64,000 nucleotides of DNA from Chryseobacterium sp. MYb7 (GCF_002979455.1 NZ_PCOU01000007.1:124001-188000), one strand, 5' to 3'; numbered from the stretch's first letter, positions 25,444-35,014 are shown. Numbers and translations: made by a program. The notes: a model not told the origin generated them from the sequence alone.

Positions 25444-28236
25444 TTAATCATTTTTAATCAACGGAATATTTGCGCTTATTCCAAAATAAGATTCTAATTC
25501 TTTGATGACATCAAAAGGAGGAATGACATTTTTAAAGTCTCCTTTGGCAATTTCATATTTTCCATTTCTGCTTTCCTGCACTTTATGTTTATTCTTTGCA
25601 ATTTTAATAGCAAGACCAACACTTATTGTGACTACATATTGGGCATCAAGACCGTCAAATCCGAGAACAGGACGGTAATATAATCCTTTTTCATCGTAAT
25701 TGATTCCCTGTCCAAATGTGATGGAAGCACTTCCGGAAGCTGAAGCCTCAAAGTAAGCCTCTGCTTTGATAACAGCCAGTGAAACTTCTCCCTGAATTTT
25801 CACTCCTACTTTTAATTCCAGTTTAAGTTTACTCTTACTTGAGACTTTAAAGTCGGAATCTTTGAGTTTTCCAGCGGTATTAAATTTAAATTCAGATTCC
25901 ACTTCTATTGTACTGGAAATAATAAGATCCATAAAGATATCTACGGATGCCTTAAAGCCAACATTATCATTTCCTACATCTATTCCGGATTTCAATTTTC
26001 CTTGAATTTCCTGATACAATCTTGTGACTCCCGGTGCGGCTGTTCCTCCACTTACGGCTCCTGAAATCCCGAATACCAAAGCTCCCAGAAGGTCAACTGT
26101 CATTTCCAGGCCAATCAGCGGACTTGCTTTTAAGCCTATCGTTACATCTGTCCCGATAATGGCATTATTATCTTTGGGATGTTTTAAAAGCCAGTTACCG
26201 GACAACTCCATATTCGGAGGTTTCACGGCAAAGCTTACCGGAATTCCTTTAGGAGAAATGGAACGTACTTTTCCTTTTGCCTGATTGAGAACTCCGTCTG
26301 ACATTGCTCCTATAGAAGCAAATGTATCATATATTTTTTTAAACTTGGTTTCGTATTCGTATTTTAACTCTTTTTCCTGCTGATCATTGTTCCATTTTGC
26401 TTTTAAGCTGAAGGCTAATGAGGCATCTTTTTGTTTCCATCTTTTTTCGGCTCCCATTTTACCTGCTCTTTTCTGCAGTTCTTTATGTTCATGGGGATCC
26501 ATATTCATCCATTTTACGCTGAGATCATTGGTGAGATTCAAAGTAAAGCTCAATGTCCAGTTGATATCCGGATAAGCTTTGATCAATACTGTCGTTCTTT
26601 TCTCATTGCTATAATATCTGCAGGTATGAACATGTAAATGAAACTGGTTTGGATTGGTTCCTGCCGGCCAGATATATTGTATAGGATAGGCAGTTAATTG
26701 AGATAAATCTGAATACACTCCATAAGTAAATGAGGGAGTTGTAAATGTTTTTACGGTATCTCCTTTATCTATTGCCTGCCCTACGTCTACCATCTGAATC
26801 TGCTTTTTATGCTTTCCTTTGCTGTCTCTGAAGCATTCATTGGTTTGAAAGCCTGTGACATCAATGATCAGGACTTTCTTGGTGGATACGCTTGGTGCTG
26901 TTACTTCATAGTGGATCGTCTGGGCATCATGAGCATTGAATACGAATGAGATGTCTACTCTACGGTTGTTTCCGTAGTCTTTCTCGTTTTTATATTTGAT
27001 ATTATCTCTTCCCATTTTATCATCAGTAGGGTCTACTTCTCCTTTTCCTACTGAGATTATTCTTCTGGGATCCAGTCCGCCATCTGCAAAGAATTTTTTG
27101 ACTACATCTGCTCTTCTTTGGGAAAGTCCTTTGTTATAATTTTCTTTTCCTATCACACAGGCATAGCCACTGAGATTCATGGTTGCATCTTTATGCTCCA
27201 GAAGGAATTTGAGTACGTTATTCAGAATAGCAACTCCGTCTTTATCAATGACTGTAGAATCGAATTTATAAAAAATTGTTCTCTGAATGTGCTCCTGTAA
27301 AGCGGCAGACTTTATCAGTTTGACACCGTTTCCATTGTCAAAGACTTTGACTGTTGTATTGTTCGCTTTTCCATCCTTTGTTTCATTTTCAGTGATCTTG
27401 ATCACTTCAAATTTACAGGGTTCCAGCCTGACGGAGTTTACATCCGGTTTATATACTTTGGTAGGAGTCTGGTTTTGGGCTCCGTTGGTATTAGTTGTAA
27501 CAACTTTATTTTTTACATTAAGATAGATGGCGTGAAGATCATCACCTAATTTATCTTTAATATATTGTTTGGAGGCGGTATCTTTTACTTTAACATAGAA
27601 TTCTTCTACATTCTGGATATTGTCTACATAGGCCATCCAGGTAAAGGTATTTTCTATTTTCAGATTGACTTCTCCGTCTATTACCTGTACATTGTTGTAG
27701 GTATGCACCAGTTTATCTGCTTTTGCTGTCTGCTGATTCCAAAGCTCAATACTGACTGTATTTCCGTTCAGACCTTCTGTCATCAGGTTAAGATGTACAA
27801 TGTGTCCGTAGGAAATGTATTCGATTTTTTTATTGTTTTTTATGCTTTTGCTGTTTTTTTGTGTGGACCACTTGCTGCTTACAATTTTGGGCTCACACCA
27901 GCCTTTTACAAATATTCCTGTATCACTTTTAGTATCTCTAACTCCGGAAAGACTGGCTTCAATATAAAACTGATAGCTTCCACAATATTGTTTATCTATT
28001 AAAAATTTATATCCTCCTGCAGAAGTCATCTGGTTGATAATAATTTTTCGGCTGCTGTTCTGCCTCATCCAGGTAAGAGGTTTCTTTTTGTCTGCATCTG
28101 TAGTGCCCGGCAGCCATTCGTCAATACCAAACTGCACCCACTGGTCAGGTTTTATGGTAATCCTCTGTCCTAATACAGACATTTTGGGATAGTACAATCC
28201 GCTTACAACTTTTATTTTCTTTACGCCTTTTGCCAT
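25444..28236 (-). CDS. Large OmpA-domain protein, candidate T6SS effector
   Basis: 930 residues, no signal peptide. Residues 1-270: beta-rich, with IKVVSGLYYPKMSVLGQ and repeated Ig-like strands. Residues about 318-432: OmpA/MotB peptidoglycan-binding domain (FYKFDSTVIDKDGVAILNNV, LSQRRADVVKKFFADGGLD, NNRRVDISF). The C-terminal half has a Lys/Glu-rich segment, then a hydrophobic glycine-rich stretch (about 700-735, LLGALVFGISGAVSGGTA) and long amphipathic beta strands (LKLELKVGVKIQGEVSLAVIKAEAYFEASA). Lack of a signal, PAAR-like protein just upstream and lipoprotein just downstream fit a T6SS-delivered envelope toxin, perhaps membrane-disrupting. No enzyme motif seen, so this remains a proposal. 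Confidence 0.6.
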   Translation of the reverse strand: MAKGVKKIKVVSGLYYPKMSVLGQRITIKPDQWVQFGIDEWLPGTTDADKKKPLTWMRQNSSRKIIINQMTSAGGYKFLIDKQYCGSYQFYIEASLSGVRDTKSDTGIFVKGWCEPKIVSSKWSTQKNSKSIKNNKKIEYISYGHIVHLNLMTEGLNGNTVSIELWNQQTAKADKLVHTYNNVQVIDGEVNLKIENTFTWMAYVDNIQNVEEFYVKVKDTASKQYIKDKLGDDLHAIYLNVKNKVVTTNTNGAQNQTPTKVYKPDVNSVRLEPCKFEVIKITENETKDGKANNTTVKVFDNGNGVKLIKSAALQEHIQRTIFYKFDSTVIDKDGVAILNNVLKFLLEHKDATMNLSGYACVIGKENYNKGLSQRRADVVKKFFADGGLDPRRIISVGKGEVDPTDDKMGRDNIKYKNEKDYGNNRRVDISFVFNAHDAQTIHYEVTAPSVSTKKVLIIDVTGFQTNECFRDSKGKHKKQIQMVDVGQAIDKGDTVKTFTTPSFTYGVYSDLSQLTAYPIQYIWPAGTNPNQFHLHVHTCRYYSNEKRTTVLIKAYPDINWTLSFTLNLTNDLSVKWMNMDPHEHKELQKRAGKMGAEKRWKQKDASLAFSLKAKWNNDQQEKELKYEYETKFKKIYDTFASIGAMSDGVLNQAKGKVRSISPKGIPVSFAVKPPNMELSGNWLLKHPKDNNAIIGTDVTIGLKASPLIGLEMTVDLLGALVFGISGAVSGGTAAPGVTRLYQEIQGKLKSGIDVGNDNVGFKASVDIFMDLIISSTIEVESEFKFNTAGKLKDSDFKVSSKSKLKLELKVGVKIQGEVSLAVIKAEAYFEASASGSASITFGQGINYDEKGLYYRPVLGFDGLDAQYVVTISVGLAIKIAKNKHKVQESRNGKYEIAKGDFKNVIPPFDVIKELESYFGISANIPLIKND

Positions 28237-28247
28237 TTTCTTGTCAT

Positions 28248-28736
28248 TTAGATTGTACCATCCTGCCCTCCTCCTGAAGGCTGTTCGTTATACATTTCTT
28301 CGGACTCCACCAACGGGTTGATCTGCTGCTGAACATCTTTATCTGCATTTTTAAAATTCTGCTGGCTGGCTTCTGCTCTCTGCCCATGGTCTATAATTTC
28401 AATACATGGAGTTCCTGCAACCGCACATACTGCTTTGCTGTCTTCTACAATAATGTATCCACCATTGCTGAGCTGCACTTTATCATAAAACTTCTGCCAT
28501 TCTGTAACCATAATTTTGCAGGGTGGCGGTGGCCCTCCCATTTTGGTACAATTTCCGAATGTATTTTTTTCAAAGGTGGCTCCTCCTATTTCTTTCGTTG
28601 TGACGATGAGTTTTTTGGAACCGCTTTTATCATTGGCATATTCTTTTTGGTGTGTAAGTACTTTGAGCTTGTCCGGAGCCTGTCCGAACTGGCATTTGCA
28701 CATAGCGCCCTGTACTACAATATGTTTTTCTGCCAT
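28248..28736 (-). CDS. DUF4280 PAAR-like protein
   Basis: 162 residues. VVQGAMCKCQFGQAPDKLKVL at the start, IGGATFEKNTFGNCTKMGGPPPPC and later AVCAVAGTPCIEIIDHGQ are the Cys/Pro-rich DUF4280 signatures. Such proteins are PAAR-like tips that cap the VgrG spike and carry effectors. It ends 11 bp before the OmpA-domain gene, which suggests that the latter is its cargo. Confidence 0.8.
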   Translation of the reverse strand: MAEKHIVVQGAMCKCQFGQAPDKLKVLTHQKEYANDKSGSKKLIVTTKEIGGATFEKNTFGNCTKMGGPPPPCKIMVTEWQKFYDKVQLSNGGYIIVEDSKAVCAVAGTPCIEIIDHGQRAEASQQNFKNADKDVQQQINPLVESEEMYNEQPSGGGQDGTI

Positions 28737-28765
28737 ATTAATTTTATCTTTAGTGAAATGGTTTT

Positions 28766-29809
28766 TTATTTTTCATCAATTCCTGATACTGATACTGCAA
28801 TCTTTTTCTCTTCCTGCAGCATGATACTGCATTCGAGGTAAAGAGATTCCGGAAGTGAAGTTTCTCTTTTCAGATAGCTTATGATTCTAAAATTTCCTTC
28901 TTCATTCATCACAGGGTTATCTTCTATAATCAATGAAAAAGGTGATTTTCTTATAAAATCATCAATATCTCTTTCTTCATATAATGTTCCTGATCCTTCT
29001 ATGGTAATTAAACCTGTTTCTTCTTTCAGCGGATCAGTTTCCAGTGTTAATTTATATCTGGGTTCAATGGCATTGTCCACTACGGGAAAATTTGCCGTTA
29101 TCTCTGTTTTATATTCTTTTCCGAAGCTTTGGTATACCCCAAAGAACAAAGCACGGATGAAGTAATCATTTTTGATATAAAGGTTGATGGCTTCAGGTTC
29201 GCTGATTACTTTTTCAATCTTTTCGCAGTATTCGTCTACGGTTTCACCTTCAAATTCTTTATATAGTTCTTCTTTTATGGCCGTCCATCTTTTTGGAAAA
29301 ACCTCAGCATTTTCTACGGTTTCAAATTTCCCATGTTCATCTGTACTGATCTGTAAGGGAAATAAAACCGCGGATGTTCTGTAGGCCAGCAGATCTGCAA
29401 TTTCATTGACTTCTTCTTCGTTGAGATAAAGATTGGATGTTCTGTCTATCTCAAAAAACTGATGTCCTTTCTCTGTTTTCAGCCAGCGAACTGATGTTTC
29501 ATATTTTAATTCGTTTTTGGATTCTCCTTTTTCAATGGTAATGACTACACTGTATTTTCGTAGTGCATTTTCCGGCTGAAGACTAAGGCTGTTTCCTTTT
29601 CCGAATTTTACTAAACTATTTTTATCTGCAACAGCTGTTCTGGGAACAAAAAGCTCTTTCTGCCCGTTAAGATTGATCAGGATCATATCCTTAACAGCAC
29701 AGTGGTTATTATGAAAGTGTTTTAATACATCTTTATCCAATCCGTACAGTGTGGCTATACTTTTTAAGGTTTCATCTTTCTGAACGGTATGTATGTTATA
29801 TTTCTGCAT
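28766..29809 (-). CDS. LysM-domain protein of the T6SS cluster
   Basis: 347 residues without signal peptide. Residues 4-55 form a LysM-like module (YNIHTVQKDETLKSIATLYGLDKDVL ... LFVPR split over that range). The remainder is alpha/beta, with YEVEF-type strands and several FEGETVDEYCEKIEKVI helices; no catalytic motif is recognised. LysM proteins beside PAAR-like genes often act as adaptors that load effectors. It may serve the DUF4280/OmpA-domain pair downstream or be an effector itself. Confidence 0.6.
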   Translation of the reverse strand: MQKYNIHTVQKDETLKSIATLYGLDKDVLKHFHNNHCAVKDMILINLNGQKELFVPRTAVADKNSLVKFGKGNSLSLQPENALRKYSVVITIEKGESKNELKYETSVRWLKTEKGHQFFEIDRTSNLYLNEEEVNEIADLLAYRTSAVLFPLQISTDEHGKFETVENAEVFPKRWTAIKEELYKEFEGETVDEYCEKIEKVISEPEAINLYIKNDYFIRALFFGVYQSFGKEYKTEITANFPVVDNAIEPRYKLTLETDPLKEETGLITIEGSGTLYEERDIDDFIRKSPFSLIIEDNPVMNEEGNFRIISYLKRETSLPESLYLECSIMLQEEKKIAVSVSGIDEK

Positions 29810-29869
29810 AAAAATGTTCCTGCTTCAATGTCTTTCTTAGTATGATATCCTTATTATTGAATATTCATT

Positions 29870-31237
29870 CTAATGTACTACTCTTACTCTATCTTCTCTT
29901 GGATCCATCCCTACCCAATCATAGTCTGCAGACCAGTGCAGGTATTTGTTTCTCAATTCTCTCAGATCACTCTGCTCTCTCAATTCCTTCTGATAATCAG
30001 CATATTTCTGTTCGGGAACTTTTGCTCCCTTATATTGGTCATGAATACTTTGAATCCATCGGAATGCATAGGGTTTTCCATTCCCCATCACATATGGGTT
30101 TAGTCTGCTTTTCACTCTTACCAGAAGCGGATCATCAGAAATTTTATATTTAGTATTGATTTGTACGGCATCAATTTTTAATCCTTCATTTTTTCCATAC
30201 TCTCCCATAAATTGTAAAGGGATAAAACTGTATGTTTTTTTAACCAGCTTTCTGTCACTAGAAAGCTTACGCGAATATTCATGAATGATTAATTCCGGAT
30301 CCCGAAACCAGCCTTCTGCAATCAGTTGTTCTTTTCTTTTTTTCTGAACGCTTGTGCTGCCGTTGATGATTTCGTCTTTTGCTTCGGGGCCTGTTTCGTA
30401 CCCTCCTCCAATATCGCTGTGTACTCCCGGGAATGATTTTTCAATGCCGAGATAGACGTCTTTTTGTTTTACTTTAACTTTTATGTCTGTTAAATCAAAA
30501 TTGATCCTATGTTCATTTTCTGCGGTAAAATGTACTATTTTTCGGGCCTTGGCAATATCATCCAGCTGAAGTTCTTCAATATCATTACTGAAATCGGGAG
30601 AAGTTGTCCAGGTATTTTCAGAATAAGAAGAAACGGTGTCAAAAATACCGAGAAAGCGTATATTCACATTTATTTCGTCAAGGTTGACACCTACTTTTTT
30701 CAGTTCCGTTCCCAGATTACCGAACATTATACTTTTCGGATCTATATTCACTTTCTTTTTGGATACCTGATGTACAAAATACCGCGCAGCGGCAGCTCCT
30801 CTGCTGAATCCAAAGACATCCAGAGTGATTGTTCCCAATTTTGCTGTAGAATTAGCCTTTTTAAGCAGACTTATCTTTTCTGCAATTTTTTCGCATCCTA
30901 TCTGTACTTTTGCTTTAATCCCTGTTTTTTCCGAACCATAGGCATAGCCGTCCATTTCATCTCCCTTATTATCCTGGGTACCGATACCTTCTATATAGAT
31001 TGCATTTCTTTTATCATAATTTTCCCAAAGGCGTGCGACATTACTCCAGTCGTTATTATAACTGTTATTGTCTGATGGATCTTCTCCATGGTCGTCATAA
31101 GCCTTGGTTTTGTTTTTCCTTGCATCAGAATTGGTTTTATTATTCAAGGTTCCGTCAAAGAATATTCCCAGTGAAACACTGATTATATTTTCCGGAGCTG
31201 ATGATGGTGAATAGTTTCCAAATACTACGTTAGACAT
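29870..31237 (-). CDS. Tle1-like T6SS phospholipase effector (DUF2235)
   Basis: 455 residues, no signal peptide. DUF2235 alpha/beta-hydrolase signatures: SLGIFFDGTLNN near the start, the nucleophile elbow GFSRGA with Ser145, FLGIFDTV (probable catalytic Asp region) and PGVHSDIGGGY. Tle1 enzymes cleave membrane phospholipids of rival cells after T6SS delivery; the exact bond cannot be assigned. The gene follows the DUF2931 lipoprotein gene by 3 bp, a normal effector/immunity arrangement. Confidence 0.82.
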   Translation of the reverse strand: MSNVVFGNYSPSSAPENIISVSLGIFFDGTLNNKTNSDARKNKTKAYDDHGEDPSDNNSYNNDWSNVARLWENYDKRNAIYIEGIGTQDNKGDEMDGYAYGSEKTGIKAKVQIGCEKIAEKISLLKKANSTAKLGTITLDVFGFSRGAAAARYFVHQVSKKKVNIDPKSIMFGNLGTELKKVGVNLDEINVNIRFLGIFDTVSSYSENTWTTSPDFSNDIEELQLDDIAKARKIVHFTAENEHRINFDLTDIKVKVKQKDVYLGIEKSFPGVHSDIGGGYETGPEAKDEIINGSTSVQKKRKEQLIAEGWFRDPELIIHEYSRKLSSDRKLVKKTYSFIPLQFMGEYGKNEGLKIDAVQINTKYKISDDPLLVRVKSRLNPYVMGNGKPYAFRWIQSIHDQYKGAKVPEQKYADYQKELREQSDLRELRNKYLHWSADYDWVGMDPREDRVRVVH

Positions 31238-31240
31238 AAT

Positions 31241-32320
31241 CTAATAAATTTTACTGATGAAATCCTTTAGTTCATATGTTTTTTCGCCCTGTTTTATACT
31301 TACAATCATTTTTTTGCTTTCAGGAACAACTTTAATGATAAAGTCCGCTTCTTTCTTCTGATCAATTCCACCAAATACTTGATTAATATCATTCAGATCA
31401 AAATCTACCGGAAGAACGTTATTTCCTTTTAAAACATTTTCTGTATAGTAACTCTCATTCTTCGTAAAGAAAATATTGGCTCCCCATTCTTTATGATCCG
31501 GCCCAATGATGCTAATGGATAAATAATAAGGTATTGCTCTTTCTTTTGTACTTCCGTCATAAGTATCATACTCTCCGTTAGCTGCCATAAAGAATATTTT
31601 TTTTACCTGATAGCCCTGTGGAAGTTCTATAACAGGCTTCCAGAGGTATTTTTTCCTGTACATTTCATATACGGAAGGATCAGGGTAGCCAGACTCGGTA
31701 ATCCTGTTTTTAATCTCCGGCGTTATCAGAAAATCACTTTTCAGACGATCATCTGCATAGCCATCCTCAAGCATATATTGAGCATTTTCATAGGCTTTTT
31801 CTTTTGTGATAATGGTATCATGTGCCTGGAAATTGCCGATTTCTTTTTGAACACCTGGCGCATTAATCCATAATACGATTTTTCCTTTCGGTGCTAATCC
31901 CACTTTAAAAGTGGTATAGGTTTCTTTTTTCCCGGTATCTTTATCTGTGAAGCCTTCTTTGAACAATTTTTCAATTTTGGTTTTATCTAAAGGCCATTTT
32001 CCGGTATAGAATTTTTTTTCCACCAAAGAATACCATGTAAATTCTAATGTATTAGGAATATCCATTTTTTGGGTAGAAACATTCATTGTAGCCCCGGTAT
32101 TTCCCCATCCTGTATTCTGGGTTCCCCATATAGCATCAAAGCTGTAAGTAAAATCATCAGCAATGATACTTCCCTGATAAACTTCCATGGGATATTCCTG
32201 CGGTGCGCTCACTGTTCCAAGCCAGCTGTATTTTTCTTCCATTTTTTTATTTTGACAACTTACTAATGAGAAACTTCCTATGATGAAAAAAATCAGGATC
32301 TTTAATTTATTTATTCCCAT
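31241..32320 (-). CDS. DUF2931 lipoprotein, probable immunity to the Tle1-like lipase
   Basis: 359 residues; lipobox LVSC (Cys22). DUF2931 pattern: YSWLGTVSAPQEYPMEVYQG, a FDAIWGTQNTGWGN segment and FTWYSLVEKKFYTGKWPL. The protein would sit in the periplasm-facing envelope, where it could neutralise a phospholipase arriving from sister cells. Immunity function is inferred from adjacency (3 bp upstream of the lipase gene). Its first 14 bases overlap the small spike-like gene. Confidence 0.72.
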   Translation of the reverse strand: MGINKLKILIFFIIGSFSLVSCQNKKMEEKYSWLGTVSAPQEYPMEVYQGSIIADDFTYSFDAIWGTQNTGWGNTGATMNVSTQKMDIPNTLEFTWYSLVEKKFYTGKWPLDKTKIEKLFKEGFTDKDTGKKETYTTFKVGLAPKGKIVLWINAPGVQKEIGNFQAHDTIITKEKAYENAQYMLEDGYADDRLKSDFLITPEIKNRITESGYPDPSVYEMYRKKYLWKPVIELPQGYQVKKIFFMAANGEYDTYDGSTKERAIPYYLSISIIGPDHKEWGANIFFTKNESYYTENVLKGNNVLPVDFDLNDINQVFGGIDQKKEADFIIKVVPESKKMIVSIKQGEKTYELKDFISKIY

Positions 32321-32477
32321 GAGACATTATTTTCTTATTACTGGCTAACATCAAATTGTCTTTTTGTGCTTCCACATTGATTTTCTTTGCTATTTTTTCC
32401 ACCTTTTTTCCTACGCTCAGATGGTAAGAATCTTTGACTGTGATACGCAGATTGGTTGCTGTTTTGATGATTGCCAT
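32307..32477 (-). CDS. Small VgrG-linked protein, possible beta-helix spike extension
   Basis: 56 residues from ATG 32477, one base after the VgrG stop codon (an upstream start inside vgrG is less likely). The C-terminal KKINVEAQKDNLMLASNKKI has the short beta-strand rhythm seen in the VgrG C-terminal needle (compare NITAGKEISIGAGASI). It overlaps the next gene by 14 bp. Perhaps an adaptor or spike fragment; it may also be a remnant of a longer VgrG. Confidence 0.5.
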   Translation of the reverse strand: MAIIKTATNLRITVKDSYHLSVGKKVEKIAKKINVEAQKDNLMLASNKKIMSHGNK

Positions 32478-32478
32478 A

Positions 32479-34410
32479 CTAGAAAAGTTTTGATTTTTCA
32501 GCACTGTTGAATTCTACGATCTTTCCGCTCTGCATGGTCATATTTTCCAGTTCGCTGAACATGGAGATTTCCCCTGCTATTTCGTTGGATGTTTCAGATT
32601 GTCTTTTGAATTCTTTTTCAATCATTTCAGTTCGGGTATCAGAGGTTTCCGTAATATCTCCCGAAGCTGTAAGTTTCATATCTTTTCCTGCTATGGAAAC
32701 TATATTATCGTTGGCGGTACTGGTGATACTTGCGCCTGCTCCTATCGAAATTTCTTTTCCTGCGGTGATATTGATATTATCCCCTGCATTTAAAGTAAAG
32801 TTTTTTGGAGCTTTCATGCTGATATTCCCCTGCCCGTCCATGAAATAAGTATTTCCACTTGGATCAAGAATGGTTACACTTCCTTCTTCGTCATTCATTA
32901 AAATTCGGATTCCGCTTCTTGTTTGGATAGATTTCAGATGATTGTTAACACCGCCGCCTAAAGCAATTCCTCCATGAAACATTCCTCCCATTACGAAAGG
33001 CCTGTCCGGATGGCTGTGTACAAAATTCACCATCACCTGATCTCCCACTTCCGGAATGGCAACGTAGCCACGATTTTGGGTAATCTGATCTGTTCCTCCC
33101 GCGTCAGGGCTCATCATACGGATAAAATGAGTGGTATCATTCGTCTGCCAATCGAATCTCACCTGTATTCTTCCCTGTCCTTCAGGATCTGTGTTGGAAA
33201 TTACGGTAGCAGTTTGTGGTTCAGCCTTTGGAACAGTGTACTCCGGTTTTGGAAGAAATCCTGTGTCTGCGGCTATCCCTACAAAGTTTCCGGAATAGTG
33301 ACCTATGGTGTCAAATTCATGTTCTGCTTCCGTAATCATGATTCTGGTGAAGTAAGAGGTTTCATTAGAATCCTGTTTACGCATCTGCACATCTGCAACG
33401 CAACCCGGATGCAGAAAAGGAACGGTTGTATTCCCTGAAATGGAAAAAACATTCACCGCTTCACTTCCGGAAGCACTTTTCTGAGAGTACTCTACGTCAA
33501 GATGGGTCGTAGCTTTGATGGGTGCCATCTTTAAAGCCGGTGTTTTATAAATAGTTTCGTTATGATTGTAAGCTGTTTTTGCCAGGTCACCCACATGTTT
33601 GATGGGTGTGGAACCAGAAGTCAGCCTTTCATTTTTATTGCTGTTATATCCGTAGAATTGAGGCTTTGTATGGACCGCTTTCAATTCAACTTTTATATCA
33701 TTGGCGCTGCTTCCGTAGGTAAGAATAATAGGTTTGTTCTGAGCGGGAAGCTTTCCAAAGTGTAAGACTTCACCATCATAGAAAAACTGTTCACCATAAG
33801 CTTCTGCCATTCTCGCCAGATAATTATAATGGGTTTCATCGTACTGGCTGCTATAGATAATCTGAGAGAAGTTATTAGCATCTACTCTGACATCAAATCG
33901 GCTTTTATCAATTCCCTGTTTAATCACTTCTTCGGCAATAATGCCAACATTAACAGATTGAGCACCTCCAAAACTCTGAATATGCGGCGCTCCGTCAAGA
34001 AGAATGGTCGGACTGTATCCGGTAAGCACAATATTTCCTAAACTCATGTGCTCCTGACTGAATCCTACTCCGGTAATTACTCCTACGAAGGTTCTCTCCG
34101 GGCTGTTGTCTATATCTTTATAAGAAATAATGGCTGTAAGTCTTTTTCCAAGAAATTTATTGGCTTCTTCCAAGGAATGGGTTTGTCTGCCTCCCAGAGT
34201 ATCGTGTGCCAGCGTTAATGTAAATTCATGATGTCGTCTGGTACTTTGTTTAAGCTTGAAATGCTTATAGAACTTGATAATTTTCCCTTCTATCACGAGA
34301 GAAAGTTTTACCAGACGGTTGATACCTGTATGATGACTTGCTGAAATACCATCTGCATTCTGCGTCGGACGAAAAGACGTCGATTGTGAGTTTCCAGGTG
34401 TATTTGACAT
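32479..34410 (-). CDS. vgrG: T6SS spike protein VgrG
   Basis: 643 residues. N-terminal gp27-like part (KFYKHFKLKQSTRRHHEFTL ... FVGVITGVGFS ... AYGEQFFYDGEVLHFGKL), then a gp5-like OB fold (about 395-480: GRIQVRFDWQ, GYVAIPEVGDQVMVNFVHSHPDRPFVMG split over that range) and a C-terminal beta-helix needle (NITAGKEISIGAGASITST). It forms the tip of the T6SS tube, carrying PAAR-like proteins and effectors. Head of the effector/immunity run; Hcp lies 147 bp upstream beyond a terminator. Confidence 0.93.
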   Translation of the reverse strand: MSNTPGNSQSTSFRPTQNADGISASHHTGINRLVKLSLVIEGKIIKFYKHFKLKQSTRRHHEFTLTLAHDTLGGRQTHSLEEANKFLGKRLTAIISYKDIDNSPERTFVGVITGVGFSQEHMSLGNIVLTGYSPTILLDGAPHIQSFGGAQSVNVGIIAEEVIKQGIDKSRFDVRVDANNFSQIIYSSQYDETHYNYLARMAEAYGEQFFYDGEVLHFGKLPAQNKPIILTYGSSANDIKVELKAVHTKPQFYGYNSNKNERLTSGSTPIKHVGDLAKTAYNHNETIYKTPALKMAPIKATTHLDVEYSQKSASGSEAVNVFSISGNTTVPFLHPGCVADVQMRKQDSNETSYFTRIMITEAEHEFDTIGHYSGNFVGIAADTGFLPKPEYTVPKAEPQTATVISNTDPEGQGRIQVRFDWQTNDTTHFIRMMSPDAGGTDQITQNRGYVAIPEVGDQVMVNFVHSHPDRPFVMGGMFHGGIALGGGVNNHLKSIQTRSGIRILMNDEEGSVTILDPSGNTYFMDGQGNISMKAPKNFTLNAGDNINITAGKEISIGAGASITSTANDNIVSIAGKDMKLTASGDITETSDTRTEMIEKEFKRQSETSNEIAGEISMFSELENMTMQSGKIVEFNSAEKSKLF

Positions 34411-34503
34411 ATTTTTAGTGATTTGATTAGTTTTTTAAACGATTATTCAACAGTCCGGGAGTTTAAAAATAAACACAAAAGATCCTGCGGAATATAGTTT
34501 TAG

Positions 34504-34537
34504 GTAAAAAAGACCGTCTTATGAGGGACAGTCTTTT
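34504..34537 (-). terminator. Terminator between hcp and vgrG
   Basis: Minus strand AAGACTGTC / GACGGTCTT stem with loop CCTCATAA, followed by TTTTTT. It should leave hcp as a strong monocistronic message with limited read-through into vgrG. Confidence 0.75.
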
Positions 34538-34557
34538 ATTTTTTATTGATGAAAGAC

Positions 34558-34962
34558 CTAGCTCATTGGCCAAAGTCCGTCATAGAATGAATTTCCATAT
34601 GTAATGCTTTCAGCACTTACTACGAAACTGATCAGCATGTTATTACTATTTATGGCATCAAAGTCTACTTCATGCTGAATAACATATCCATTTTCCCACT
34701 TTAAAGAGATTAGTGTTCCTTCTTCGTGAGATTTATTAAACTGGATTTCTCCGTTTGTAGGTTTATATTTGCTGTTTAACAAGCTTTCTAAAACATCAGA
34801 TTTTTCTGTTGCTTCTATTGTTACTTTAATCAATGCGTTAGACGGATCAGATGCTACACGTCCTGATACATCTGTAGATCTTGATACGCTATAGTTAAGC
34901 TTTAATAACTTCTGACCTTCACCTCCATTAAATTTTAAGATTCCTCTTGAATTTCCTGCCAT
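34558..34962 (-). CDS. hcp: T6SS tube protein TssD (Hcp)
   Basis: 134 residues. Matches the Bacteroidota TssD/Hcp form: NSRGILKFNGGEGQKLLKLNYSVS is spread over residues 4-27, with VTIEATEKSDVLESLL, GEIQFNKSHEEGTLISLKWENG and VSAESITYGN. Hcp hexamers stack into the injected tube. No sheath, baseplate or ClpV gene is present nearby, so this copy must work with a T6SS encoded elsewhere. It has its own promoter and terminator. Confidence 0.9.
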   Translation of the reverse strand: MAGNSRGILKFNGGEGQKLLKLNYSVSRSTDVSGRVASDPSNALIKVTIEATEKSDVLESLLNSKYKPTNGEIQFNKSHEEGTLISLKWENGYVIQHEVDFDAINSNNMLISFVVSAESITYGNSFYDGLWPMS

Positions 34963-35014
34963 ATTCTTATATTTTAATTATTTACTAGTGTTCCCTAAAA
35001 TAGGATTTATATAA

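Noticed and set aside
30509-31075. 188-codon plus-strand ORF
   Set aside because: It is entirely antisense to the Tle1-like lipase gene and has no family features.
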